This document shows, piece by piece, positions 1-8,687 of a stretch of DNA of 15,854 nt. The first letter of the stretch is position 1, and each line of letters begins with the position of its first letter. The position numbers and the translations under genes were made by a program. The notes beneath the pieces were generated by a model. That model had not been told where the DNA came from. It made no database searches and worked only from the letters and a program-made list of their open reading frames with translations. The stretch comes from Smittium mucronatum (lineage: Eukaryota > Kickxellomycota > Harpellomycetes > Harpellales > Legeriomycetaceae), in NCBI GenBank assembly GCA_001953115.1, contig LSSL01002755.1, positions 1-15,854 on the forward strand, read 5' to 3'.

Positions 1-200
1 TTTCAATGAAAAACAGTTCATTGAAGCTATTGAGCTCCTAGTCAGAGCCTACTTCTAACAGGATTAATAAAATTAGGCTCCTACCCAAACGTGGGTTTGA
101 TCGAAATGGCTTTCCTACAAATGGCTGTTAGACGCTGAGATCCGTCTGACTGTCGAACGCTGGATTTGTGCACTAGAATATGTCTCATCTGTGCTAAACG
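1..200 (+). repeat. Dispersed repeat, copy A (continues off the left edge)
   Basis: This stretch is clearly GC-richer than its surroundings and reappears in the same orientation at 2357-2556. Aligned by hand, the copies run with no insertion or deletion over 200 positions and differ at 31, about 84% identity. About half of the differences are transitions. Two small hairpins are visible: ACCCA/TGGGT at 83-87 and 92-96, and GTTAGAC at 127-133 facing GTCGAAC at 152-158 with one mismatch. The match already runs at the first base, so the left end is probably outside the window. I do not recognise the family. It could be a SINE-like element, a fragment of a larger transposon, or a non-autonomous element. 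No protein can be read from it. Confidence 0.85.
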
Positions 201-345
201 ATCGGTTCCTCCTGTTTCGAGATGGTCCTCCTCTGGAATCGCTATCCTCCTAATCGCTGTGCGCTATCTCCACTGCTCCCAACCAAGAATAGTGCAACGC
301 TGTGCGCTGTCTCCACTACTCCCAACTAAGAATACCAAACTCGCA
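201..345 (+). repeat. GC-richer flank of copy A with a 43-bp-period tandem duplication
   Basis: Past the region shared with copy B the sequence stays GC-richer and pyrimidine-rich, with TCCTCC recurring three times between 205 and 251. A 37-bp segment starting CGCTGTGCGCT at 255 is repeated at 298, a period of 43 bp, with three mismatches over 37 positions. The flank ends where ordinary AT-rich sequence begins near 345. Copy B lacks this part, so either copy B is truncated here or this is a separate insertion. The open frame across it has no ATG start and no recognisable protein features. Confidence 0.6.
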
Positions 346-1859
346 TGACATATAAATTTCATCGAAATCGTCCATTTTTAATCCCATCATAAAATAAATC
401 GATTCAGGTATTTGTAAAATTTTGTTGTATACCTTAGATTCATAAGTATCAGAGTCACTTTTATAATTCACAGAAGTGAAATTCTCCAAAAAAACCTCCG
501 TTTCATAATCCTAAATAGCAGCTTTGTATTTTTAAACACATTGAAAATAGTTTCTCTGGTTATTATTTTTTAAATTTTGATAAAAAATAAAGATTATTAA
601 TATTTTTTTAGACAATTTAATTTATATGAACAGAATTATATTTTGAAAGATCGAGAAAAATTTTTCTTTAAATTTGATAGTCAATGTATAAAAAATACCT
701 GCGGCGAGAAGCTTAATTTATTCATATTTTTTTTAATAATCAAAATTCATTTAATTAATATTACATTTCTTATAAAAAATTGGGTTTTATTAATATACTT
801 TCGATATTAGTAAAATGAATTTTTATTTTTTAGTTTTTATGAACTTGAAAAAAAATACGGTGGTAAATTTCATTAAACATTTAACACATAAATAAATTTT
901 AATAAAATAGAAAACAGAATTTAAAAACTCACTTATTATCGATGAAGGAATAAACAGATTTTTTTTTGAATGTATATATTTTTATTTTAAATAAAAAAGT
1001 TTACCGATTCGGTAATCAGAAATTTCATTAACAAGATTGGTTTAAAAGGTTATACGAAATTATCTTAAGGATTTTTTTTTTTGTTTTAAACCTTCCACTA
1101 TTTTGATATATAAGTCCCTAATATTATTTGATTAATTTTTTTTTAGTGCGTAAATATTAATTGAATAAAACACCCTATTAGGACACATTAATTATTATAA
1201 ACTTTGTGCTAAGGTTATATTTTAATATTGCAAGTATTCGGTTATATGATTTCCAATTTGCCAATTTTTAACTTTTTAACCAAAATCTTGATTAAATTAT
1301 TTTTCACTTACTAATTATCGAATAAATATATATGAAGCTTTTATTAGATTTATTAAATCATAATAGCTGGGTATATTCGATAAAGTATCCAATCTAACTT
1401 TATATCCGAACCCCTTTCTGGTACAGGTTGCTACTATTTTTCTTTTGCAAGACTTAATAAATGTAATTCTTCTGTAAATAAAAGCATTAATAATATAGTA
1501 TCAGTTATTACCTCTTCTTTATTTGTATATTCATTTTTTAAAGCAACATCATACTTGGTATCTAAAAAATTTGAAGAGAAGATTATAAATTTTAAAACAT
1601 AATATAAATTTTCTCGTGATTACCTTTAACATTCATTCTGGTGGTTAAAATTATTAAATTTACTTGATTATTTTTAAATATTTTTTAGCTTCAATAAAAC
1701 CAAAAGAAAATTTTTATTAATCAGATTATTTTTTTAATCCAAAAAAACATAACATAAAAAAAATAAGAAACTTAAATTATATTCTAGGAATTTTTTTTCT
1801 TGGATATCATTGTTTTTTATATAAAGATTTTAACGAAAAGAGGAAAATTACGTAAAATA
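346..1859. other. AT-rich non-coding stretch, nothing recognised
   Basis: About 1.5 kb of A/T-run-rich sequence. All frames on both strands are broken by frequent stops, and no open frame approaches 60 codons. I saw no tRNA-like boxes, terminal inverted repeats or tandem arrays. It separates the two copies of the dispersed repeat. It is either intergenic DNA or the inside of a decayed element whose ends are the two repeat copies. Confidence 0.6.
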
Positions 1860-2020
1860 AGGCGATGAGTAAAATAATTTTAAAGTGGGAGTGCTTAAAA
1901 TAATGCCTCATGAATTTATTAGTAGAATTTCAAAAATGGATGCCGTTGTTTTTTGACAATACTTCTTTAATTACAACTATCTATACCTGATTTTAGAGAT
2001 TAATAAAAGCTGAACAATAA

Positions 2021-2311
2021 AAATATCATTTACATGACAAAGCAGAAGTTCAAATGTTAAGTAAGTCCAATAGCACTTCACCCAGAGATTTGGATCCTGA
2101 AAGAAAAAGTGTTTTTTCATCATGGAATTTTAATGCAAGACAACGGCATTAAAAACTATACTAAAAAAATATGAAAAAAGCAAAAAGACGTATTGAGAAT
2201 ATTATATTAATTACTAAAATATCTTCTACCCAACTAACGGCAGCGTATCAACGGGAAAAGGGTGCAATCTACCAACCGAAAGACCCCCTACCCCAACTCG
2301 AATATCCTTAA
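2021..2311 (+). pseudogene. Possible decayed coding relic next to repeat copy B
   Basis: One reading frame stays open for two segments separated by only two in-frame TAA codons (2150-2152 and 2162-2164). The first segment, 2021-2152, is 43 codons and includes the stretch STSPRDLDPERKSVFSSWNF. The second has an ATG at 2171 and ends at TAA 2309-2311 (46 codons), with TAAYQREKGAIYQPKD in its middle. Both use a broad set of amino acids and codons with G or C, unlike the Lys/Asn/Ile/Phe-rich frames that arise by chance in this DNA. It lies just upstream of the shared repeat and may belong to the same element. I do not recognise a protein family, and chance remains possible. Confidence 0.3.
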
Positions 2312-2356
2312 GTAGTTTTATGACTAAGGTTATACGCAGTAAAATATTAAGCTCTT

Positions 2357-2556
2357 TGTCAACGAAAAAAATTTCATTGAAGCTAATGAGCTTTTAGTCA
2401 GAGCCCACTTCCAACAGGACTAATACAATTAGACTCCTACCCCAACGTGGGATTCATCGACATGAATTTCTTACAAATAGCTGTTAGACGCTGAGACCCG
2501 TCTGACAGTCTAACGCTGGACTTGTGCACTAGACAACGTCTCGGCTGTGCTGAGCG
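2357..2556 (+). repeat. Dispersed repeat, copy B
   Basis: This copy matches 1-200 in the same orientation, about 84% identical with no gaps by hand count. The hairpin near its centre is perfect here: GTTAGAC at 2483-2489 faces GTCTAAC at 2508-2514. A shorter CCCA/TGGG stem sits at 2441-2444 and 2448-2451. GC-richer sequence continues upstream to about 2225, so the full element is probably longer than the part shared with copy A. Similarity ends abruptly at about 2556, and AT-rich sequence follows from about 2580. Confidence 0.85.
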
Positions 2557-2973
2557 CTGGAAGAACGAGATCAAAATTCTTTTTTATCTAGTATGTTATT
2601 AAAGGGATCAAACTGACCATTCAGTAATGAGATTAAGCACATTACTCAGTAGACCAATTATATTAAAATTTTCTAGTTAGATACTTATTGGTGAATCTAT
2701 TTGAGAATAGTCACTTTTCTAGAAAATTCAACCACTTTCTTAATTATGGATATAGTGGTAAGGTTTATAACAAAATTATTGGGTAGTAGGAATTGGAATT
2801 AAAAAGATATTTCCTATTGGCAAAAGCTGAAAAGTTTATTGGAACTATTTTATTAATATATTTAATTGGCTTGTTTACGATATAATTCCTATATAACCAA
2901 TGGTTTTAATTTTCTTAAAATTCTGGTATTAAGAAATTTTTCCCCAATACCTATTGAATGCTCATGATTCAAA
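2557..2973. other. Non-coding stretch between repeat copy B and the TTAA-bounded element
   Basis: About 400 bp, less extreme in AT content than the rest of the window. No open frame of useful length, no splice-bounded coding segment and no inverted-repeat boundary was found. It may be part of the upstream region of the SREK1-like gene, but no promoter motif can be identified with confidence. Confidence 0.5.
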
Positions 2974-3143
2974 TTAACCCTTTCCCAGACAAAAAAATAA
3001 CTAACCATTAAGTGAAAACTGAACGTTATCTATTCGATATTATCAATAATTGGTCCAATGATGAGGGATAATATTACTTGTATGTTTGAATCAACCCAAA
3101 GATGAAGACCACATTTTTGTATCGCTAGCAGTCAAAGGGTTAA
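2974..3143. mobile_element. Candidate piggyBac-type MITE (162 bp) with TTAA target duplication
   Basis: TTAA at 2974-2977 is followed by CCCTTTCCCAGACA. At the other end GCTAGCAGTCAAAGGG is followed by TTAA at 3140-3143. The outer 10 bp form a perfect inverted pair (TTAACCCTTT and AAAGGGTTAA), and the element body is 2978-3139. Duplication of TTAA and termini starting with CCC are hallmarks of the piggyBac superfamily. At 162 bp it can encode no transposase, so it would be a non-autonomous miniature element mobilised in trans. The terminal repeat proper is only 6 bp (CCCTTT) before the two ends diverge, which keeps this a candidate. Its right end is about 200 bp upstream of the start codon of the SREK1-like gene. 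Confidence 0.55.
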
Positions 3144-3341
3144 AAGCTATTCAATAGTATTGAGATAAACGACAGAAATGACTACGGAAGCCAATGAGGA
3201 AATAAAACTGCCATGATCAAAGCATGCTTAGTTTTTGGAGAGCAAATATTTAGATAATTGCCGTGACTTAATTAATCAAAATTCATTTCTCCTTTATGTA
3301 AATACACCAAAACGGCTTAAAAAGATAAATCATTGATATCC
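3144..3341 (+). promoter_or_regulatory. Putative promoter and 5' untranslated region of the SREK1-like gene
   Basis: The roughly 200 bp between the TTAA-bounded element and the start codon must hold the proximal promoter or 5' UTR, unless an untranslated exon lies farther upstream. No clear TATA box or initiator stands out against the AT-rich background. An in-frame TAA at 3318-3320 precedes the ATG at 3342, and no in-frame ATG lies between them, so 3342 is the first usable start in this exon. The context TCCATGT has T at -3, a weak initiation context for an animal gene. Confidence 0.35.
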
Positions 3342-5180
3342 ATGTCTTCTCAAAAACACCTGGTCAAGGTAAATTTTTCTTTTCCTTAAATTCATTTATT
3401 CATTTCTTTATATTAAATGAATCTCCCTTTTTTCTCCTCGATATATTTATACCTTAATGAAGGTGAGCAACCTGACGCCTCAGATAGATGAAAGCAGTGT
3501 TAAGGCAATATTCTCATTTATAGGCGATGTTTCTCAGATTAAGCTTATCAACAGGTTAGCTTAAAATCCAATCAATTTTATATCATTCTAACATTATTTT
3601 CAAACAATTTTTTATCTTTCTTCCAAAAAAAAACTCTATAAATATTTTCTTTTATCAAGAATTCTTTCTCTTATGGTTCATCTCTATTATCTACTCTCTT
3701 TCCGTGTTACTTCTTCTTTTTATTTTTTCCCTGTGCATGAATTTATATAATACTAGGATATTCCTTGCTCTTTAAACTTCATAAAAGAATCAAAAGTGCC
3801 ATTTACTAAGGTTCTGCTCTCTGTCTTTTTTAACCAAAAAAATGGAAGCAATCTCTTGTTAAAAGAATCTCTTTTTAAAACATGCACCCTCTCGGTCTCT
3901 ATTTCTTACGAACATTTTTTTTTAAAAAATTCATTAGTCCCACTGGTTCAAAGGAAGCTTTTGTTTCGTTTTCAGATTCCGAATCTGCTTATTTATCTAC
4001 GTTTTTGACAGGATCCGATCTAGGTGATAGAAAATTTCAAGTAACTAGAGTAGACTCCTCAGTGCTAACCACCGATGCATTATCGGCCTTCAATACTATC
4101 ACGATCCCTGGCAGTGTTGTATCTGCCTCCTATTTCGCCAATCCTCAGGGACACATAGCAGGACCATTGGGTTCTGAGTATCAAGCTGGTCCTTATGGGG
4201 TAGCTACTGCTGCAGCTACTACATATACAATCCCATTAGGTAATCCTGAGGTAATTGCAATGATGGCATCCAAACCTCGGAAACTCGAACCCATACCTCC
4301 TTCAATAGCTGCTGTAATTCATCCTGCTATTTTACAGCACGATCCTGTAAAAGCTGAAGAAATATCTCGTACTGTGTATGTGGGAAATATCACTAGCCAG
4401 ATTAGCGACCAAGAACTCATGGATTTTTTTGGTTGTTGTGGATACGTCGCATATGTTAAGATGGCGGGAGATGGTCAGCAACCCACGAGATTTGCCTTTA
4501 TAGAATTTACCACTATCGAGGCTGCTCAAACCGCTTTGGCAATGAACGGAACCATGCTTGCTGGAAGACCCCTAAAGATAAATTATTCAAAGAATTCCAT
4601 CAATAAGCCCCCTCTTCCAGGAACAGCATCTATTACAAGTGTTTCATACACAAACAACCCTCCCATTGTAAACTCTCTTTATTCCAATACCGTATCAAAT
4701 CAAAATCCATCCCCCAATACATCTAATGTAGTTGACGTCGATGAAGAGGAGGCTATGAGAAAACTTAAAGAAGCCCAAAAAAGGTTATTAATGAAGTATA
4801 GCTCAAATAGAAGCAATTCTAACGATATTAATGAGCAATCAGAATCTTACCAAGTTGAGGATAAGTCAAGCTCTAGGCACAAAAGTCGGAGCAGATCGAG
4901 ATCTCACCTCGAAAGTCGAGGCAATAGATCTCGGAATAGAAATCGATCTAGAGACAGAGATAGGGACAGGGGCAGGGATAGAAAAAAATCAAGAGATATG
5001 AGTAAGGACCGGTCTAGAGAAGAAAGACATAGAGGTGAGGATAGATCTCGAGATGAAAGTTATAGGGATAGAGATAGGTCAAGAGATGAAAGATACAGGG
5101 AAAGAGAGCCTTCTCTGGAAAGGTCATCGGGTAGAAGTCATAGGCTGACGAGGAGAGAAAGTAGTAAGAGAAGTCGATAA
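3342..5180 (+). CDS. SREK1: SREK1-like splicing factor (two RRMs plus RS domain), three coding exons
   Basis: Join 3342-3368, 3463-3554 and 3938-5180: 1,362 nt, 453 residues. SREK1 (SFRS12/SRrp86) is a nuclear SR-related protein that modulates splice-site choice and the activity of other SR proteins. RRM1 spans about residues 6-77, with RNP2-like LVKVSNL; its RNP1-like KEAFVSF (45-51) is degenerate. An Ala/Pro-rich linker follows (79-183). RRM2 spans about 184-257, with RNP2 TVYVGNI and RNP1 RFAFIEF (224-230). The stretch around DPVKAEEISRTVYVGN and the GDGQQPTRFAF block resemble SREK1 closely. An EEEAMRKLKEAQKRLL helix (309-324) matches the conserved helix after RRM2 in SREK1. Residues 350-453 are an RS domain rich in RS, RD and RDR repeats. 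Vertebrate SREK1 is longer because of a Glu/Lys-rich extension absent here. RRM1 is complete only in the spliced product; the ATG at 3882 in the exon 3 frame is intronic. A different SR-family assignment is possible but less likely. Confidence 0.92.
3369..3462 (+). other. Intron 1 of the SREK1-like gene (94 nt, phase 0)
   Basis: The donor AAG|GTAAAT follows codon 9, and the acceptor TGAAG|GTGAGC opens exon 2. The intron is T-rich near its 3' end. Joining at these sites gives HLVKVSNLTPQ, a good RRM1 first strand; the equivalent in vertebrate SREK1 is VIQVTNL. If the intron were retained, an in-frame TAA would follow after six codons. The acceptor is less pyrimidine-rich than ideal, but no better in-frame AG lies nearby. 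Confidence 0.8.
3555..3937 (+). other. Intron 2 of the SREK1-like gene (383 nt, phase 2)
   Basis: The donor AACAG|GTTAGC and acceptor TTCATTAG|TCCC join as AG+T, encoding Ser40 within RRM1 and restoring the frame (QIKLINSPTGSKEAFVSF). This phase match between independent sites is the strongest support for the model. If the intron were retained, TAA would follow within three codons. Intronic sequence just upstream of the acceptor happens to stay open in the exon 3 frame and contains the ATG at 3882, giving a misleading N-terminus for an unspliced reading. Confidence 0.85.
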
Positions 5181-5380
5181 CAGGATTAATTATTATTTCT
5201 TGCTTTTAACATCAATTTATCCTTTTCTGACCCGCTTTTACACTCAATATACCTATCTTTTTTAGGGTTTTGATCACAAAATAATTTGTAATTTAAATTC
5301 AAGTCTAGGTAATGATTACTATTTTAAAAAATCTTAATAAATATGCTTTGGAGTTTTATTTTTTAACTCTTGTATTTCAA
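5181..5380 (+). other. Probable 3' untranslated region of the SREK1-like gene
   Basis: The sequence after the stop codon quickly turns AT-rich, with no coding potential. A canonical poly(A) signal lies about 155 nt past the stop, followed by T-rich sequence. Cleavage would be expected at about 5350-5370. A further AATAAA at 5522-5527 could serve as an alternative. Confidence 0.6.
5336..5341 (+). terminator. Poly(A) signal AATAAA
   Basis: Canonical AATAAA hexamer 155 nt after the stop codon. It is followed at 5350-5378 by a T-rich stretch (GGAGTTTTATTTTTTAACTC, then TTGT) that could act as the downstream element. AATAAA is common by chance in DNA this AT-rich; position and downstream context are what favour this copy. 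Confidence 0.6.
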
Positions 5381-6432
5381 ACGCTATTTTTGAAACTAAA
5401 AATCGATCCTTTTACCTAATCCCATTAATTCTGTGAATATCAGGATTTATTCTGAAATGTTAATCCTCCTATATAAAACCATTAAATTATATTCTCTCTC
5501 AAGAAGCTTTACCTCAAATCTAATAAATTATGTACTAAACGTGATGTTACATTCATCAACTATATCACTATCATTTCAAGAATCTTTTGAGTCTTATTTT
5601 TGACAAATAACGAGTTGACTCGGAATATTTAGTAGCCAAGAAGCTGATTTCTATTCAACTTGAGTTGATTAATTAAAGTTAAATTAAATTCATAAAGTAT
5701 TTTGGTAAAAATTTACTAATGGAAGGAATTTTTGATGCTATTTGTAAATTAACTTGTGTCTTAACAGTTGGGCATTTAATAGAGCAAAAAAATATTTCAA
5801 TACTCACAATTATTGCGCAAGTTAGACGAAAGATCTGTATTAATGAGCGTATTAACCTAAACTTAAATTCTATAAATCTTTTATTAATTGTGTCTGAAAA
5901 TGATTAGGAGAATTTTCCAGCTAAATTTTTAAACTTGCTTTATTATATATTATGAGCAGACACAAATTAATTTCAATTTGGAAAAAAAGTACACCACTAT
6001 TAATTTAAGCTATTTTTTAATTATTTGTTGCTATAACCATTTGAAATTAATATTCTGAAATTTTTAAGGATTCTAACATCAGTTTTTCACAGGAAGATAA
6101 AGATTAAGGTTTATATATGCGATTTATTATCTTTTATACAACAATTTTTACTTTTATCAGTTTCTTAATTCAGTAGTCAAAATATTTTTTTTTAATAATT
6201 TATTTTATCCGTTAGAACTTAAAATTATAGAAAATATGACGCCTTAAAGCTAAGTAAAAAAATATATAATAATTTTGAAAACTATACATAATTAAGCTGG
6301 TCTTATTATTGAACAAAATTTACCTATAGGACTTTATTTAATAAGGTGTTTTTTACACAAAATAATAACCTATATATATATAAACCTATGAGTCGATAGA
6401 TAATTTGAATTATACTTATAAAAGAGGCCCGA

Positions 6433-6462
6433 ATTCTAATTGAAATTAGCTCTAATTAGAAT
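6433..6462. repeat. Inverted repeat, 9-bp arms
   Basis: ATTCTAATT at 6433-6441 is the exact reverse complement of AATTAGAAT at 6454-6462, with a 12-nt spacer. It could form a short hairpin. Given the base composition it may be coincidental, and no target duplication frames it. Confidence 0.5.
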
Positions 6463-8657
6463 ATACTTTTATTTTTAGAGTTAGATATTTTAATTCGTAT
6501 ATTATTGAAATCTTAGATTCCCAAAATATAACAAAATTTTACTGTGAAATATTTTCTTCATTCAAGAATTTTTTTTTAGTGGAAATTCCAAAGAATATTT
6601 GCAGATAAATTCTGGATTAGAAAGCCAATCTGACAATTAAATTGTTATATATTTATAATTATAGAATTAATGCTTTAAACCAATACTAAAATTATTTTTA
6701 GACAAGATTTAAAATCGAGTAAAATATAGAATGTGAAATTTTTTTATTTTCGAGGAGGAATTCATTTTGTATATTTATTTTTTTAAACACGTTTAAAAAA
6801 GAGATAAAATGATATTTTAGAGATAAGGAGTAAAAAAAAGTGAATAAATTAAATCCATATTATCATTTTGAAACTTTGTATATTAAATAATGAAAAATTC
6901 TATTAATATTGCTTAAGGAAATCATTACATGACTACCATATATGATAATATGTAGCTAAAACTTATCTTCTATTTTAAATGAGGTTTTATATTCGTCAAA
7001 AAAAATTATTTCATACTCTTCTGAAAAAATTGAGCTTAAATAGCCATTTTAATAATTCAAATTTTCATATTTTTGAAAAAAAATATCAAAGATATATAAA
7101 AATAAAAAATTTTCTAGATTTTTTTTTATTTTGAATTTTATAAATCTACAAAATAAAATTAATTTTTAATTAAGCTCTATTGATTAAAACGGATCTAATA
7201 CAAAAAAATACCAAAAATAATAAAACAAAATTTAAATTTTTTTAAAAATGACAATTATAATTTTCATTTATAGTTATTTACTATTTCATTTTATTTTATT
7301 AAAAAAAATTATGGCATATATTTAGTTATTTATTTCTCAATCTGATGCAGCTTCTATTTATTATATTTCAAGACTTAAAGGAATCTTTTTATTATCACTA
7401 TATATTAAAAATAACTTATATAATTTTTAAATTTTCAAATCGAATAAATCTTAGTTTCTTAGAATTTCTCAAAAATAAACATGGACAATAACATTTTACA
7501 AAATAACATATATATAGTTCAGATAGGCTGAATGAAGTCTTATTTACAATATATATGTTCTTTTTTTATTTTTATACATAATAATTTGAGCTTTTCTGAA
7601 ATATTCTGTAACTAAACAAATATTTTTAATAGTATTTTTTGTAAAAAAAATCGAAATTCAATTTTAAACTAAACTTCAATTTTATAAATATTATTCAATC
7701 TCATTTAAAAATAATCCCCTTATATAAACAGCATATCAATATCAAAATAGATAAAAATATATATAGAAACATCTATCTTTAAAATAAAAATAAAAATAAT
7801 TCATCTTCCTCACAAACACTGAAATTGTATGAAATATACAAAAAAAAAAGACTTCATCCACACTATTTCTTCGTGTAGATATATGAAATGGTCTAAATAT
7901 TGTCAAAGTATAGTATTATTTCCCAAAAAAAATTCACTAATATTATTGAGATTATAATTAAATCTCAGCTAAAAAATTATTAATAAAAATGGATTCCTAC
8001 CAAAAATAATTTACATTTATCCAAAACCCATACGAATTATCGCAAGTTACTCAGATACCCAGAATTTAGAATTATGATTTGTGGAAGAATTTTTTTAATG
8101 GCTATTTATTTTCGTTTTCAATGCTTATCTAATATAAAACAGCATATTTCTAGCGCCTGTTCCGAAAAAAGCATTATCCTTCAACAAAAGTATCAAATTT
8201 GTGTGAAATTTTAGAATTTAGAATTTAAAAATATAAATTATAAGCTCATGGAACGTGAAATCAAGTTTATTTTTGAAATATAAAACTTATGTTTCAATAT
8301 AACATACGCTTTAATTATTTGAAAATTATGAAAATTTTAATATTTGTAATTTTTTTGAATATTTATAATACGATGAAAAATAAAAAGCAAAAAATAAACA
8401 TGAGTGTATACTATAATCGTAGAAATTTTTTATATTATTCTTGAAAATTCTCTCATATTTTTTATTTTAATAATTAAAAATAACAATTTTCGGTTTTTTA
8501 ATCTCTGAAATCTCTAAAAAAAATCCAGATAATTAGAGTAAATTAGTCAATTATTCAAAAAAAAAAAATTCAATTGGATTTTTTGTATTAATGTTCAAAA
8601 ATTACTTTCTCATACTAAATTTTTTTGAATTTTGATAAGAAATTAAATTAAATTTGA

Positions 8658-8687
8658 TTAATTATTCGTTTTTAAACGAATAATTAA
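8658..8687. repeat. Perfect hairpin, 14-bp arms with a 2-nt loop
   Basis: TTAATTATTCGTTT at 8658-8671 is mirrored exactly by AAACGAATAATTAA at 8674-8687. This is the longest perfect hairpin I noticed in the window. The arms include a CG pair, which makes chance less likely than for a pure A/T palindrome. No flanking duplication or adjacent gene suggests a function. Confidence 0.75.

Noticed and set aside
166..348. 60-codon open frame in repeat copy A
   Set aside because: It begins at TTG with no ATG start, lies within the dispersed repeat and its flank, and shows no domain or motif.
1..2556. Interpretation of the two repeat copies as LTRs of a retrotransposon
   Set aside because: The DNA between them has no gag/pol-like coding. 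No primer-binding site, polypurine tract or TG...CA ends were seen, and the two copies have different flanks.
3974..3975. Acceptor-like TTTTCAG inside exon 3
   Set aside because: It looks like a better acceptor than the one used in the model. Joining exon 2 to it shifts the frame and deletes the KEAFVSF strand of RRM1, so it is not the main site.
3796..4008. 70-codon forward open frame overlapping intron 2 and exon 3
   Set aside because: It starts at GTG, not ATG. It lies mostly in intron 2 and overlaps exon 3 in a different frame from the RRM-coding one.
4332..4529. 65-codon open frame antisense to RRM2
   Set aside because: It is an antisense shadow of the SREK1-like coding sequence.
5719..5907. 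62-codon forward open frame with an ATG
   Set aside because: Several frames of this length are expected by chance in 16 kb at this base composition. It has no recognisable family, signal or splice context.
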